A DNA stretch of 15,372 bases, taken from positions 1 to 15,372 of the forward strand of contig SKNG01000050.1 in the NCBI GenBank assembly GCA_007120685.1. Reading direction: 5' to 3'. This DNA is from Paracoccaceae bacterium (GTDB taxonomy: Bacteria; Pseudomonadota; Alphaproteobacteria; Rhodobacterales; Rhodobacteraceae). The translations under genes and the position numbers were made by a program. A model generated the notes under the pieces. It was not told the DNA's origin. It ran no database searches and saw only the letters and a program-made list of their open reading frames with translations. Shown piece by piece: positions 1 to 6,396 of this stretch. The stretch's first letter is position 1. Each line of letters begins with the position of its first letter.

Positions 1-788
1 CCCATGTTCTCGAAGAATTCATAGGGCGACATGAAGGGCGCGATGATCTCCATCGCCGGGGGCGTGGGGGTGCCTTCGGGCTTTTCCATGTCCTCCCATA
101 TCTTCACCGCCGTCCCCGCGCTGGATTCATGCGCAACCATCGGATGGCAGGTGTCGGTCTGGTTTTCGACCAGCATCTTCCAGTTGCATTTGTGCATGTA
201 GCGCAGCGGCGCCCCCGCCACCTCCAGCCGCAGCGCAGGCGACCGGTCCACCATATTGTCGAGCGAGGAAAGCGAGTCGCCGAAGAAATCCTCGAAGGAA
301 ATTCCCTCCGGCGCCATGCGGGCAAAGATGAAGCCGCGATAGTTCATCACCGCCCCCACCGGGGTCATGCCGCGCGCGGCCTCGGCCTCTTCCAGCCCCG
401 TGCCCTCGTAGCCCTTCTTCAGCGGGATCGCCAGAAGGCAGCCATCGGTCTTGAAGGACCAGGCATGGTAGGGGCAGCGGAAGAACTTGCCGGTATTGCC
501 GGTGCGGTCGATGGCGATCTTGGTGCCCTTGTGCGGGCAGCGGTTGTAGAGAACATGCACCTTATTATCGGTGTGGCGCACCATGATCACCGGCTGATCG
601 GCCAGTTGCGTGGTGTAATAGTCGCCCTTCTTCGGCACCTGGCTGTCATGGCCGACATAAAGCCAGCTGTTGGAGAACAGGTGCCGGCATTCCAGCCGGT
701 AGATCGAGGGCGAGATATACAGGTCCTTGTGCACCTGCCGGGGCTGCACCAGCGCCTCCATCGCCTGTCGCGTCTCGGGGTGGGTCAT
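1..788 (-). CDS. Rieske-type aromatic ring-hydroxylating oxygenase, alpha subunit (C-terminus beyond left edge)
   Basis: Catalytic oxygenase component of a Rieske non-heme iron oxygenase, a cytoplasmic enzyme that hydroxylates aromatic substrates with O2. The first 262 residues are visible and no stop is reached. The Rieske [2Fe-2S] ligands are C84-P-H86 and C105-P-Y-H108 (18 residues between the halves). The mononuclear iron site starts at D212-T-C-H215-x4-H220, the usual D-x2-H-x4-H pattern, with Cys where Tyr or Trp often sits. The third iron ligand lies outside the window. The ATG at 788 follows a GGGAGG ribosome site and sits 18 bases after the reductase stop, so the two genes form one operon. 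No beta subunit is seen, which suggests an alpha-only oxygenase fed directly by the adjacent reductase. The substrate is not determinable; an aryl-acetate or indole-type compound is an inference from neighbours. Confidence 0.93.
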   Translation of the reverse strand, partial: MTHPETRQAMEALVQPRQVHKDLYISPSIYRLECRHLFSNSWLYVGHDSQVPKKGDYYTTQLADQPVIMVRHTDNKVHVLYNRCPHKGTKIAIDRTGNTGKFFRCPYHAWSFKTDGCLLAIPLKKGYEGTGLEEAEAARGMTPVGAVMNYRGFIFARMAPEGISFEDFFGDSLSSLDNMVDRSPALRLEVAGAPLRYMHKCNWKMLVENQTDTCHPMVAHESSAGTAVKIWEDMEKPEGTPTPPAMEIIAPFMSPYEFFENM

Positions 789-806
789 GGTCTTGCCTCC
801 CTGTTC

Positions 807-1772
807 TCAGAGGTCCAGCTTCAGCCGCGCCGATTTCGCCCGGCTCACGCAAATCTGCATCACCTTGCCGCCGTCCCGCTCGGCCTGGCTGAGCACGACA
901 TCGCGGTGATCTGGCACGCCCTCCAGCACCTCGGTCTGGCAGATGCCGCAATCGCCGCGCTGGCAATCATACATCAGATCGATGCCTTCCGCCTCCAGAA
1001 CCTCGATGATGCTCTTGCCGGGCGGGATGGTGAAGACCTGGCCGGTCGAGGCGACCTCCACTTCGAACGCGTGATCGCCAGCCTGCGGCGCGGCCTTTTC
1101 AAACAGTTCGAAATGGATACGAGCCTGCGTGAAGCCGGCCTCCAGCGCCGCCTCGCGCGCCGCGTCGATCATCGGGCGGGGGCCGCAGACATAGAGATGC
1201 GTGCCCGGCGCGGCATCCCGCATCAGGGTGGCCAGGTCCGGCGGGCCGCCTGCCTGATCGTCGAAATGCAGGGTCAGCGCCGCGCCGTGCTGCGCCTCCA
1301 ACTCGCGCCGGAAGGCCATCGCCGCGGCGCCGCGGGCCGCATAGACGAAGCGATAGGGCGCGCCCCGGGCCTTCAGCGCCGCTGCCATCGAGATCAGCGG
1401 CGTGACCCCGATGCCGCCGGCCAGCAGCAGCGCCGGCGCATCGCCGTCGGCCAAGGCAAAGCTGTTCTTCGGCGCGCCGATGCTGATCCGGTCACCGGCC
1501 TTAAGCGCGTGCATATGGGATGACCCGCCCTTGCTGCCCTGCTCCAGCAGCACGCCCAGATGATAGGCCGCCGGTGCGTCGGCATCGCCGTCCCAGTCGA
1601 TCAGCGAATACGGGCGGGTGTCGCCATCGGGCAACGAAACCTCGATATGCGCGCCAGGCCGAAACCCGGGCAGACCACCCCCAGAAGCCCGAAAGGACAA
1701 TGCACGCACCCGCTCGGCCGCCGGCTCTGTCCGAGTTACCTGAAGAACAATCTGGGTCTGGTTGTCGCTCAC
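807..1772 (-). CDS. Oxygenase reductase, phthalate dioxygenase reductase / VanB type (FMN, NAD(P)H, C-terminal [2Fe-2S])
   Basis: A 321-residue electron-transfer protein moving electrons from NAD(P)H through flavin to a plant-type [2Fe-2S] cluster and on to the Rieske oxygenase encoded directly downstream. Domains in order: flavin-binding barrel with R53-P-Y-S-L57; nucleotide-binding domain with GGIGVTP at 119-125 and CGP at 196-198; C-terminal ferredoxin domain with C270, C275, C278 (C-x4-C-x2-C) and C308. Length and order fit the phthalate dioxygenase reductase/vanillate demethylase reductase family. The start is GTG at 1772, preceded by GAAGAG at 1780-1785. No in-frame ATG exists until residue 87, too late because it would remove the flavin motif. 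It is the first gene of the operon and is transcribed divergently from marR under the promoter described at 1802-1830. The physiological oxygenase partner is inferred from adjacency. Confidence 0.92.
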   Translation of the reverse strand: MSDNQTQIVLQVTRTEPAAERVRALSFRASGGGLPGFRPGAHIEVSLPDGDTRPYSLIDWDGDADAPAAYHLGVLLEQGSKGGSSHMHALKAGDRISIGAPKNSFALADGDAPALLLAGGIGVTPLISMAAALKARGAPYRFVYAARGAAAMAFRRELEAQHGAALTLHFDDQAGGPPDLATLMRDAAPGTHLYVCGPRPMIDAAREAALEAGFTQARIHFELFEKAAPQAGDHAFEVEVASTGQVFTIPPGKSIIEVLEAEGIDLMYDCQRGDCGICQTEVLEGVPDHRDVVLSQAERDGGKVMQICVSRAKSARLKLDL

Positions 1773-1801
1773 GCCGTGTCTCTTCGGTAGCTTTCCGTCT
1801 A

Positions 1802-1830
1802 TCTATGAAATATCATATATAATATGTCAA
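1802..1830 (-). promoter_or_regulatory. Predicted promoter of the reductase/oxygenase operon
   Basis: Reading the minus strand, a perfect -35 consensus TTGACA occupies 1830-1825. After a 17-base spacer, CATAGA at 1807-1802 is the best-placed -10 (three of six consensus bases, weak). Transcription would start near 1795, about 20 bases before the GTG start at 1772. The spacer is unusually AT-rich for this DNA and is filled by a dyad. A weak -10 beside a strong -35 suits a regulated promoter. Confidence 0.55.
1806..1829. promoter_or_regulatory. 24-bp AT-rich dyad, candidate MarR operator
   Basis: An inverted repeat centred between 1817 and 1818 pairs 10 of 12 positions; mismatches are 1814/1821 and 1809/1826. 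The outer ends are TGA and TCA and the core is ATATAT. It covers the spacer between the -35 and -10 boxes of the reductase promoter, so a bound dimer would block RNA polymerase. MarR dimers usually bind AT-rich dyads of roughly this length, and a marR gene starts 107 bases away. Which protein binds it is inferred. Confidence 0.5.
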
Positions 1831-1852
1831 GGTCGCTCAGCCCGCATTGCGT

Positions 1853-1875
1853 GCAAACTCATCTTTATTTTGCCC
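1853..1875 (+). promoter_or_regulatory. Shared upstream element, copy A (marR leader)
   Basis: This 23-base stretch matches 2471-2493 at 18 of 23 positions, beginning GCAAAC and including TATTTTG. It starts 83 bases before the marR ATG; the other copy starts 85 bases before the iorA ATG on the same strand. The match and near-equal spacing suggest a common promoter or operator. A short dyad TTGC-GT-GCAA (1847-1856) overlaps its left end. Confidence 0.45.
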
Positions 1876-1901
1876 ATCTGGGCGGCATATGGTCTGACGC
1901 C

Positions 1902-1922
1902 GCGCAGCGATGCGCCTTTTTT
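1902..1922 (+). terminator. Short terminator-like hairpin in the marR leader (possible attenuator)
   Basis: GCGCA (1902-1906) and TGCGC (1911-1915) form a 5-bp GC-rich stem closed by the tetraloop GCGA, a stable GNRA type, followed after one C by six T residues (1917-1922). This looks like a small intrinsic terminator, yet it lies just upstream of the marR ribosome site (AGAGGA, 1924-1929). It could attenuate marR transcription or be fortuitous, as the stem is short. An alternative stem, GCGGC (1882-1886) with GCCGC (1899-1903), would overlap its left arm. Confidence 0.35.
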
Positions 1923-1935
1923 CAGAGGATCAGGC

Positions 1936-2439
1936 ATGGTCGACACTGCTGCATCCAGCCCCGCCCGCAAAAGCGGCTTTCTGGAGGATTATCTGCTGTT
2001 CCTGCTGGCCGCCGCCAGCGCCTCGGCCAGTGCCGGCTTCCATGCCATCGTGCGCCAGCACGGGCTGCGCGTGCCCGAATGGCGTGTCCTTGCCTGCCTG
2101 CATGACAGCGACGGGCAGATGATAACCCGGCTCGCCGCGCTGGCACTGATGGAACAAAGCGCCATGACCCGGGTGGTTGAGCGGATGGAAGAGCGCGGCC
2201 TGCTGGAAAGACGCGGCGATTCGCGCGATCGGCGGCGGGTGCGGGTGTTCCTGACGGACAAGGGGCGCGCGCTGCTTGGACCGCTGCTTGGCTTGGCGCG
2301 CGAACAGGAAACACAGGTTCTTGCCAGCCTGTCGCCCGCGCAGCGCGCCGCGCTAAAGCCGATGCTGGCCAGCCTGCTTGCCGCCCTTCCAGGCAACCCC
2401 CTCGCGCCCGAGAAAGACGAAACACCGGTCAACGACTGA
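1936..2439 (+). CDS. MarR-family transcriptional regulator
   Basis: A 167-residue winged-helix DNA-binding protein, the normal size for MarR, expected to act as a dimer that releases DNA on binding an aromatic ligand. N-terminal dimerisation helices span about 15-45. The helix-turn-helix runs about 60-90, with recognition helix near 74-87 (QSAMTRVVERMEERG). The wing at 93-110 carries the typical RRGDSRDRRRVRVFLTDKG pattern. The chosen ATG follows AGAGGA (1924-1929) with a 6-base spacer. An in-frame extension to 1762 would run through the divergent promoter and its extra residues do not resemble the family. The gene is divergent from the reductase/oxygenase operon and upstream of iorAB, so it probably controls both and itself. 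Fold and family are clear; ligand and sign of regulation are inferred. Confidence 0.92.
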   Translation: MVDTAASSPARKSGFLEDYLLFLLAAASASASAGFHAIVRQHGLRVPEWRVLACLHDSDGQMITRLAALALMEQSAMTRVVERMEERGLLERRGDSRDRRRVRVFLTDKGRALLGPLLGLAREQETQVLASLSPAQRAALKPMLASLLAALPGNPLAPEKDETPVND

Positions 2440-2470
2440 ACGGCGACAACAGCCAGTCGATTACTTACTT

Positions 2471-2493
2471 GCAAACGCATGTATATTTTGGCA
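2471..2493 (+). promoter_or_regulatory. Shared upstream element, copy B (iorA leader)
   Basis: Second copy of the 23-base element described at 1853-1875. It contains TATATT (2482-2487), a possible -10, with TTACTT (2461-2466) as a poorly spaced -35 (15 bases), so the promoter reading is weak. The outer bases also form a loose dyad (7 of 12 pairs). It lies in the 116-base gap after marR, implying that iorAB has its own promoter and does not depend only on read-through. Confidence 0.45.
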
Positions 2494-2514
2494 GGATTGG
2501 ACTTGATTTGGCAG

Positions 2515-2541
2515 GCGCAGGCGGCGCGGCGGATCCTGCGC
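2515..2541 (+). promoter_or_regulatory. Hairpin next to the iorA ribosome binding site
   Basis: GCGCAGG (2515-2521) and CCTGCGC (2535-2541) form a perfect 7-bp stem with a 13-base loop. It ends three bases before the strong ribosome site GAGGGAG (2545-2551). There is no T tract, so a terminator is unlikely. It could modulate translation or message stability of iorA. Chance is a real alternative in DNA this GC-rich. Confidence 0.35.
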
Positions 2542-2555
2542 AATGAGGGAGAAAG

Positions 2556-4721
2556 ATGGCAGAGCGTTCCTTCAAGGCCGAGGTCGAACATCTACGCAAG
2601 GGTGACGGCGACACGTTTACTGGCGAAGGGATCCTGGCGCTGACCAAGGCGCTTCTGGAAAACGGGGTGGGCTATGTCGGCGGCTACCAGGGTGCGCCGA
2701 TCAGCCATCTGATGGATGTTCTGGCCGATGCCCAGGACCTGCTGGGCGAGTTGGGCGTGCGCTACGAGGCCAATGCGTCAGAGGCTGCGGCGGCGGCGAT
2801 GCTGGCGGCCTCGGTGCATTACCCCATCCGGGGCGCGGTGACGTTCAAGGGCGCGGTGGGTGTCAACGTGGCCTCCGACGCGCTGGCCAATCTGGCGTCA
2901 TCCGGCGTCACCGGCGGGGCGCTGATTATCGTCGGAGAGGATTATGGCGAAGGCTCCTCCATCATGCAGGAACGCAGCCACGCATTCGCCATGAAATCGC
3001 AGTTCTGGCTGCTGGACCCGCGGCCCAACCTGCCGTCCATCGTCAAGTCGGTGGGTGACGGGTTTGCGCTGTCCGAGGCCTCGAACACGCCGGTGATGAT
3101 GATGGTGCGCATCCGCTGCTGCCATGTCACCGGGCAGTTCGCCACCCGCGACAATCAGCGCCCGCCCCTGACCGTGCGCGACGCGCTGTCCGAACCCCGC
3201 AAGGATTTCAGCCGCGTGGTGCTGCCGCCGATGTCTTATCAGCACGAACAGGACAAGGTGAAGAACCGCTGGCCGGCGGCCGAGACGTTCATCCGCGAGA
3301 ACGGGCTGAACGAGGTCTTGGGGCCGGATCGGGCCAAGGTCGGCATCGTGGTGCAGGGCGGCATGTACAACGGCGTGATCCGTGCCCTGCAGCGGCTGGG
3401 GCTGGCCGATATCCACGGCCAGACCGAGGTGCCGCTGTACGTGCTGAATGTCACCTATCCCCTGGTCTCGTCCGAATTCCTGGAGTTCTGCGAGGGAAAG
3501 GATGCGGTGCTGGTGGTGGAAGAGGGCCAGCCCGAATTCATCGAACAGCAGCTTGCCACCTACCTTTACCGCGCCAAGGCCCCGGTGGCGATGCATGGCA
3601 AGGACATCTTCCCCATGGCCGGCGAATACACCGGCCAGGTGATGCTGGATTCCATCGAGAGCTTCCTGCGCCAGGCCGCGCCGGACCTGCTGCCCGGCCA
3701 GGTGCTGGCCCCCAACGAACCCGCGCCGGAAATCCCCGACCTGTCGCAAACCGTGCCGATCCGTCCGCCGGGTTTCTGCACCGGCTGCCCGGAGCGCCCC
3801 ATCTTCGCGGCGCTGAAACTGGTGCAGCAGGATCTGGGCCAGCATCAGATTTCGGGCGATATCGGCTGCCACCTCTTCGCCGCCCTGCCGCCGTTCGAGG
3901 TTGGCGGGCAGACCATGGGCTACGGCCTGGGCCCGGCTTCGAACGCAGCCTTCGACGGAGGCGGTGCACGGCGCGCCATTTCCATCCTGGGCGATGGCGG
4001 GTTCTGGCACAACGGGCTCTCATCCTCGATCGGCAATATGGTGTACAACAAGTCCGATTCGGTGGCGGTGATCGTCGACAATTTCTATTCGGCGGCGACC
4101 GGCGGGCAGGACATCCCGTCCAGCCGGGCGTCGAACCCCAGCAAGGCCACGAACAACCCCATTGCCAAGGCTGTGCGCGGCGTGGGGGTGAAATGGGTGC
4201 GCGAGATCGACCGCACCTACGACGTGCCACAGATGCGCAAGGTGTTCGAGGAGGCGCTGACGACCGATTACAAGGGGCCAAAGGTGATCATCGCTTCGTC
4301 CGAGTGCATGTTGAACCGCCAGCGGCGCGAGAAGCCGCAAAAGGCCAAGGCGGTGAAGGAAGGCCGAAGGGTGGAGGCGCCGCGCTTTGGCGTGGATGAG
4401 GATATCTGCACGGGCGATCACGCCTGTATCCGGCTATCGGGCTGCCCTTCGCTGGGGCTGAAGAAGCTGGACGACCCGCTGCGCGACGACCCCATCGCGC
4501 ATATCGACCACACCTGCGTGGGCTGCGGCAATTGCGGCGAGGTGGCGGATGCGGCGATCCTGTGCCCGTCCTTCTACGAGGCGCGGGTGGTGCACAATCC
4601 GGGCGGCTTCGAGCGTTGGCGCAAGGGTGTCGCGGCTCGGGCAATAGGTTGGTTGCAACGGCGGCGAGAGGAACGGCGGCTGGTCTTCCTGGATCAGAGC
4701 CAGATCGAGGCTGCGGAATGA
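2556..4721 (+). CDS. iorA: Indolepyruvate (aryl-pyruvate):ferredoxin oxidoreductase, alpha subunit with C-terminal ferredoxin domain
   Basis: A 721-residue cytoplasmic subunit that, with IorB, oxidatively decarboxylates aryl-pyruvates such as indolepyruvate or phenylpyruvate to aryl-acetyl-CoA, passing electrons to ferredoxin. Domains: thiamine-diphosphate pyrimidine domain about 20-200; linker/transketolase-C-like domain about 255-375; the family C-x-G-C-P element C408-T-G-C411-P; pyrophosphate domain with thiamine motif G479-D-G481 through V507-D-N509; and a two-cluster ferredoxin domain about 612-675. The second cluster has C654, C657, C660 and C670-P. The first reads C618-x2-D621-x2-C624-x5-C630-P, with Asp in place of the second cysteine. 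The ATG at 2556 follows GAGGGAG. It is upstream of iorB. In relatives such as Phaeobacter, Ior-type enzymes feed phenylacetyl-CoA pathways; here the exact substrate is inferred. Confidence 0.93.
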   Translation: MAERSFKAEVEHLRKGDGDTFTGEGILALTKALLENGVGYVGGYQGAPISHLMDVLADAQDLLGELGVRYEANASEAAAAAMLAASVHYPIRGAVTFKGAVGVNVASDALANLASSGVTGGALIIVGEDYGEGSSIMQERSHAFAMKSQFWLLDPRPNLPSIVKSVGDGFALSEASNTPVMMMVRIRCCHVTGQFATRDNQRPPLTVRDALSEPRKDFSRVVLPPMSYQHEQDKVKNRWPAAETFIRENGLNEVLGPDRAKVGIVVQGGMYNGVIRALQRLGLADIHGQTEVPLYVLNVTYPLVSSEFLEFCEGKDAVLVVEEGQPEFIEQQLATYLYRAKAPVAMHGKDIFPMAGEYTGQVMLDSIESFLRQAAPDLLPGQVLAPNEPAPEIPDLSQTVPIRPPGFCTGCPERPIFAALKLVQQDLGQHQISGDIGCHLFAALPPFEVGGQTMGYGLGPASNAAFDGGGARRAISILGDGGFWHNGLSSSIGNMVYNKSDSVAVIVDNFYSAATGGQDIPSSRASNPSKATNNPIAKAVRGVGVKWVREIDRTYDVPQMRKVFEEALTTDYKGPKVIIASSECMLNRQRREKPQKAKAVKEGRRVEAPRFGVDEDICTGDHACIRLSGCPSLGLKKLDDPLRDDPIAHIDHTCVGCGNCGEVADAAILCPSFYEARVVHNPGGFERWRKGVAARAIGWLQRRREERRLVFLDQSQIEAAE

Positions 4722-4744
4722 TCGGCACCTGCCATCGCAACCGG

Positions 4745-4797
4745 GACCAAAAGCCTTACAAAGGCTTTTGCAAATCCCTTTTTCAAGGGATTTGGTC
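4745..4797. repeat. Two tandem perfect hairpins in the iorA-iorB spacer, bracketed by an outer inverted repeat
   Basis: The 106-base spacer holds AAAAGCCTT (4749-4757)/AAGGCTTTT (4761-4769), a 9-bp stem with an ACA loop. One base later comes CAAATCCCTT (4771-4780)/AAGGGATTTG (4785-4794), a 10-bp stem with a TTTC loop. Around both, GACCAAA (4745-4751) pairs with TTTGGTC (4791-4797), giving an alternative long-range fold that competes with the inner arms. The composition is more AT-rich than the flanking genes. It could be an attenuator or stabiliser setting the IorA:IorB ratio, or a dispersed palindromic repeat that landed here. Neither stem has a clear following T tract on the plus strand. 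Confidence 0.8.
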
Positions 4798-4827
4798 TCG
4801 TCCAGTGCCACCTGCGGGAGAGACCTG

Positions 4828-6396
4828 ATGAACGTGCAGACCAAGACCGCCCCGCTTGCCGCGCGCACCCCGGATCAGAGGCTCGGCGGGATCATCAAGC
4901 TGGCCATCATGGCCGTCGGCGGCCAGGGTGGCGGTGTGCTGACCAACTGGATCGAGGCGCTGGCCCGCGAGAACGGCTACGATTGCCAGGCGACCTCGGT
5001 CGCCGGCGTCGCCCAGCGCACCGGCGCCACGATCTACTATATCGAGATGGCGCCCCTTAGCGGGGGCATGCCGATCTTCTCGCTTGCCCCCTCGGGCGGG
5101 GATGTCGATGTGCTGATCGCGGCCGAGATGATGGAGGCCGGACGCGCCATCATGCGGGGCTTCGTCACCCCGGACCGCACCACGCTCATCGCCTCCACCC
5201 ATCGCATGCTGGCGGTCAGCGAGAAGATGGTCCCCGGTGATGGCATCGCCGACCCCGAAGAGGTGCGCGCCGCCGCCGAGATCGCCGCGAAAACGCTGAT
5301 CATGGCCGATCTGGACACGCTGGCCACCCGCCAGGGTTCGGTGATCTCGGCCTCTCTTTTCGGCGCGCTGGCCGGCTCCGGTGCCCTGCCCTTCCCGCGC
5401 GAGGCCTATGAGGCCGCAATCCGCGCCTCGGGCAAAGGAGTCGAGGCCAGTTTGCGCGCCTTCGCTGCCGGGTTCGAAGCAGCAGAGCGGGGCGTCGAGC
5501 CCGCGCAGGTGCCCGAAGCCCCGCCCAGCCCAACCGCGCCCATGGTAACCGGGCCCAAAGGGCTCGTCGCGCAATGGGAGGCATTGCTGACCCGGGTTCA
5601 GGCGCTGCCGGGACCGGCTCAGGAGATGGCGCGGGCGGGTTTGCGCAAGGTGGTTGATTTTCAGGACATTGCCTATGGCGCCGAATATCTGGACCGGGTG
5701 GAAGCCGTGCTGGCGCTGGACAGCGCTGAGCAGGGGCATGAGTTGACCAAGGAGGCCGCGAAATACATCGCCAATGCCATGGCCTATGACGATGTCATCC
5801 GGGTTGCCGATCTGAAGACCCGCAGCGCCCGCTTTGCCCGTATCCGACAGCAAATGAACGCGGGCGAAGTGATGCAGCTGACCGAATACCTGCACCCGCG
5901 CGGGGCAGAAATCGTCAGCCTGTTCCCGGCCCGGCTGGGCGCCTGGTTCGAGCGCAGCGAGCGGCGCATGGCTCGGTTCGACCGGCTGGTGAACAAGGGC
6001 CGACGGTTGCGCACCGACGGGCTGCGGGGCTTCGTGCAGCTTTACATCATCGGCATGCTGAAGAAGCGCCGGCGCGGCAACCTGCGGCACAGAACCGAGA
6101 TGGCGCATATGACCCGCTGGCTGGACACGGGCCTGGGCCGGGCGGGCAGCGACTATGCGCTGGCGGTGGAAACGCTGCGCTGCCGGCGGCTGATCAAGGG
6201 GTATTCGGACACCCATGCGCGCGGCTTGTCGAAATTCGACCGGGTGATGGCGGCCATCGCGCTGGTCGAGGGCCGGCAGGATGCGGCCGACTGGGCGCGG
6301 CGCCTGCGCGAGGCGGCCTTAAGCGACGAGGAAGGCAAGGCGCTGGACGGAGCCATCCAGACCGTCCGCAGCTTTGCCGAGCCCGAGGGTGCCTGA
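4828..6396 (+). CDS. iorB: Indolepyruvate:ferredoxin oxidoreductase, beta subunit with long C-terminal extension
   Basis: A 522-residue partner of IorA. The N-terminal third (about 22-225) is the 2-oxoacid:acceptor oxidoreductase gamma/beta-type domain, opening with the glycine-rich V30-GGQGGG-V37 that shapes the active site with the alpha subunit. Archaeal IorB is only about 200 residues. Here roughly 300 more follow (about 255-510), matching in style the DUF6537-type region at the end of large bacterial indolepyruvate oxidoreductases; its function is unknown to me. This tail is rich in Arg and Glu with almost no cysteine, so it is unlikely to hold another Fe-S cluster. The ATG at 4828 follows GGGAGAG (4816-4822) at 5 bases. 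An upstream in-frame start at 4768 would sit inside a hairpin and is rejected. The gene ends convergently, 26 bases from the pseudocaspase gene. Confidence 0.92.
   Translation: MNVQTKTAPLAARTPDQRLGGIIKLAIMAVGGQGGGVLTNWIEALARENGYDCQATSVAGVAQRTGATIYYIEMAPLSGGMPIFSLAPSGGDVDVLIAAEMMEAGRAIMRGFVTPDRTTLIASTHRMLAVSEKMVPGDGIADPEEVRAAAEIAAKTLIMADLDTLATRQGSVISASLFGALAGSGALPFPREAYEAAIRASGKGVEASLRAFAAGFEAAERGVEPAQVPEAPPSPTAPMVTGPKGLVAQWEALLTRVQALPGPAQEMARAGLRKVVDFQDIAYGAEYLDRVEAVLALDSAEQGHELTKEAAKYIANAMAYDDVIRVADLKTRSARFARIRQQMNAGEVMQLTEYLHPRGAEIVSLFPARLGAWFERSERRMARFDRLVNKGRRLRTDGLRGFVQLYIIGMLKKRRRGNLRHRTEMAHMTRWLDTGLGRAGSDYALAVETLRCRRLIKGYSDTHARGLSKFDRVMAAIALVEGRQDAADWARRLREAALSDEEGKALDGAIQTVRSFAEPEGA

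Noticed and set aside
129..1523. Long plus-strand open frame (464 codons) antisense to the oxygenase and reductase genes
   Set aside because: It is the mirror of GC-rich codon usage; residues are rich in Arg, His, Gly and Ala with no family motif, while the minus strand has clear Rieske and reductase motifs.
1762..1935. N-terminal extension of the MarR gene to 1762
   Set aside because: It would cross the divergent promoter and overlap the reductase start; the ATG at 1936 has a good ribosome site and gives a family-typical length.
2898..4010. Minus-strand open frame antisense to iorA
   Set aside because: No recognisable domain, His/Arg/Gln-rich shadow composition, and iorA motifs on the other strand are unambiguous.
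4768..4827. Upstream iorB start at 4768
   Set aside because: The ATG-like start lies in the hairpin region, adds residues without family resemblance, and lacks a ribosome site; ATG 4828 has one.
4783..6216. Minus-strand open frame (477 codons) antisense to iorB
   Set aside because: Shadow of iorB with low-complexity composition and no motif.
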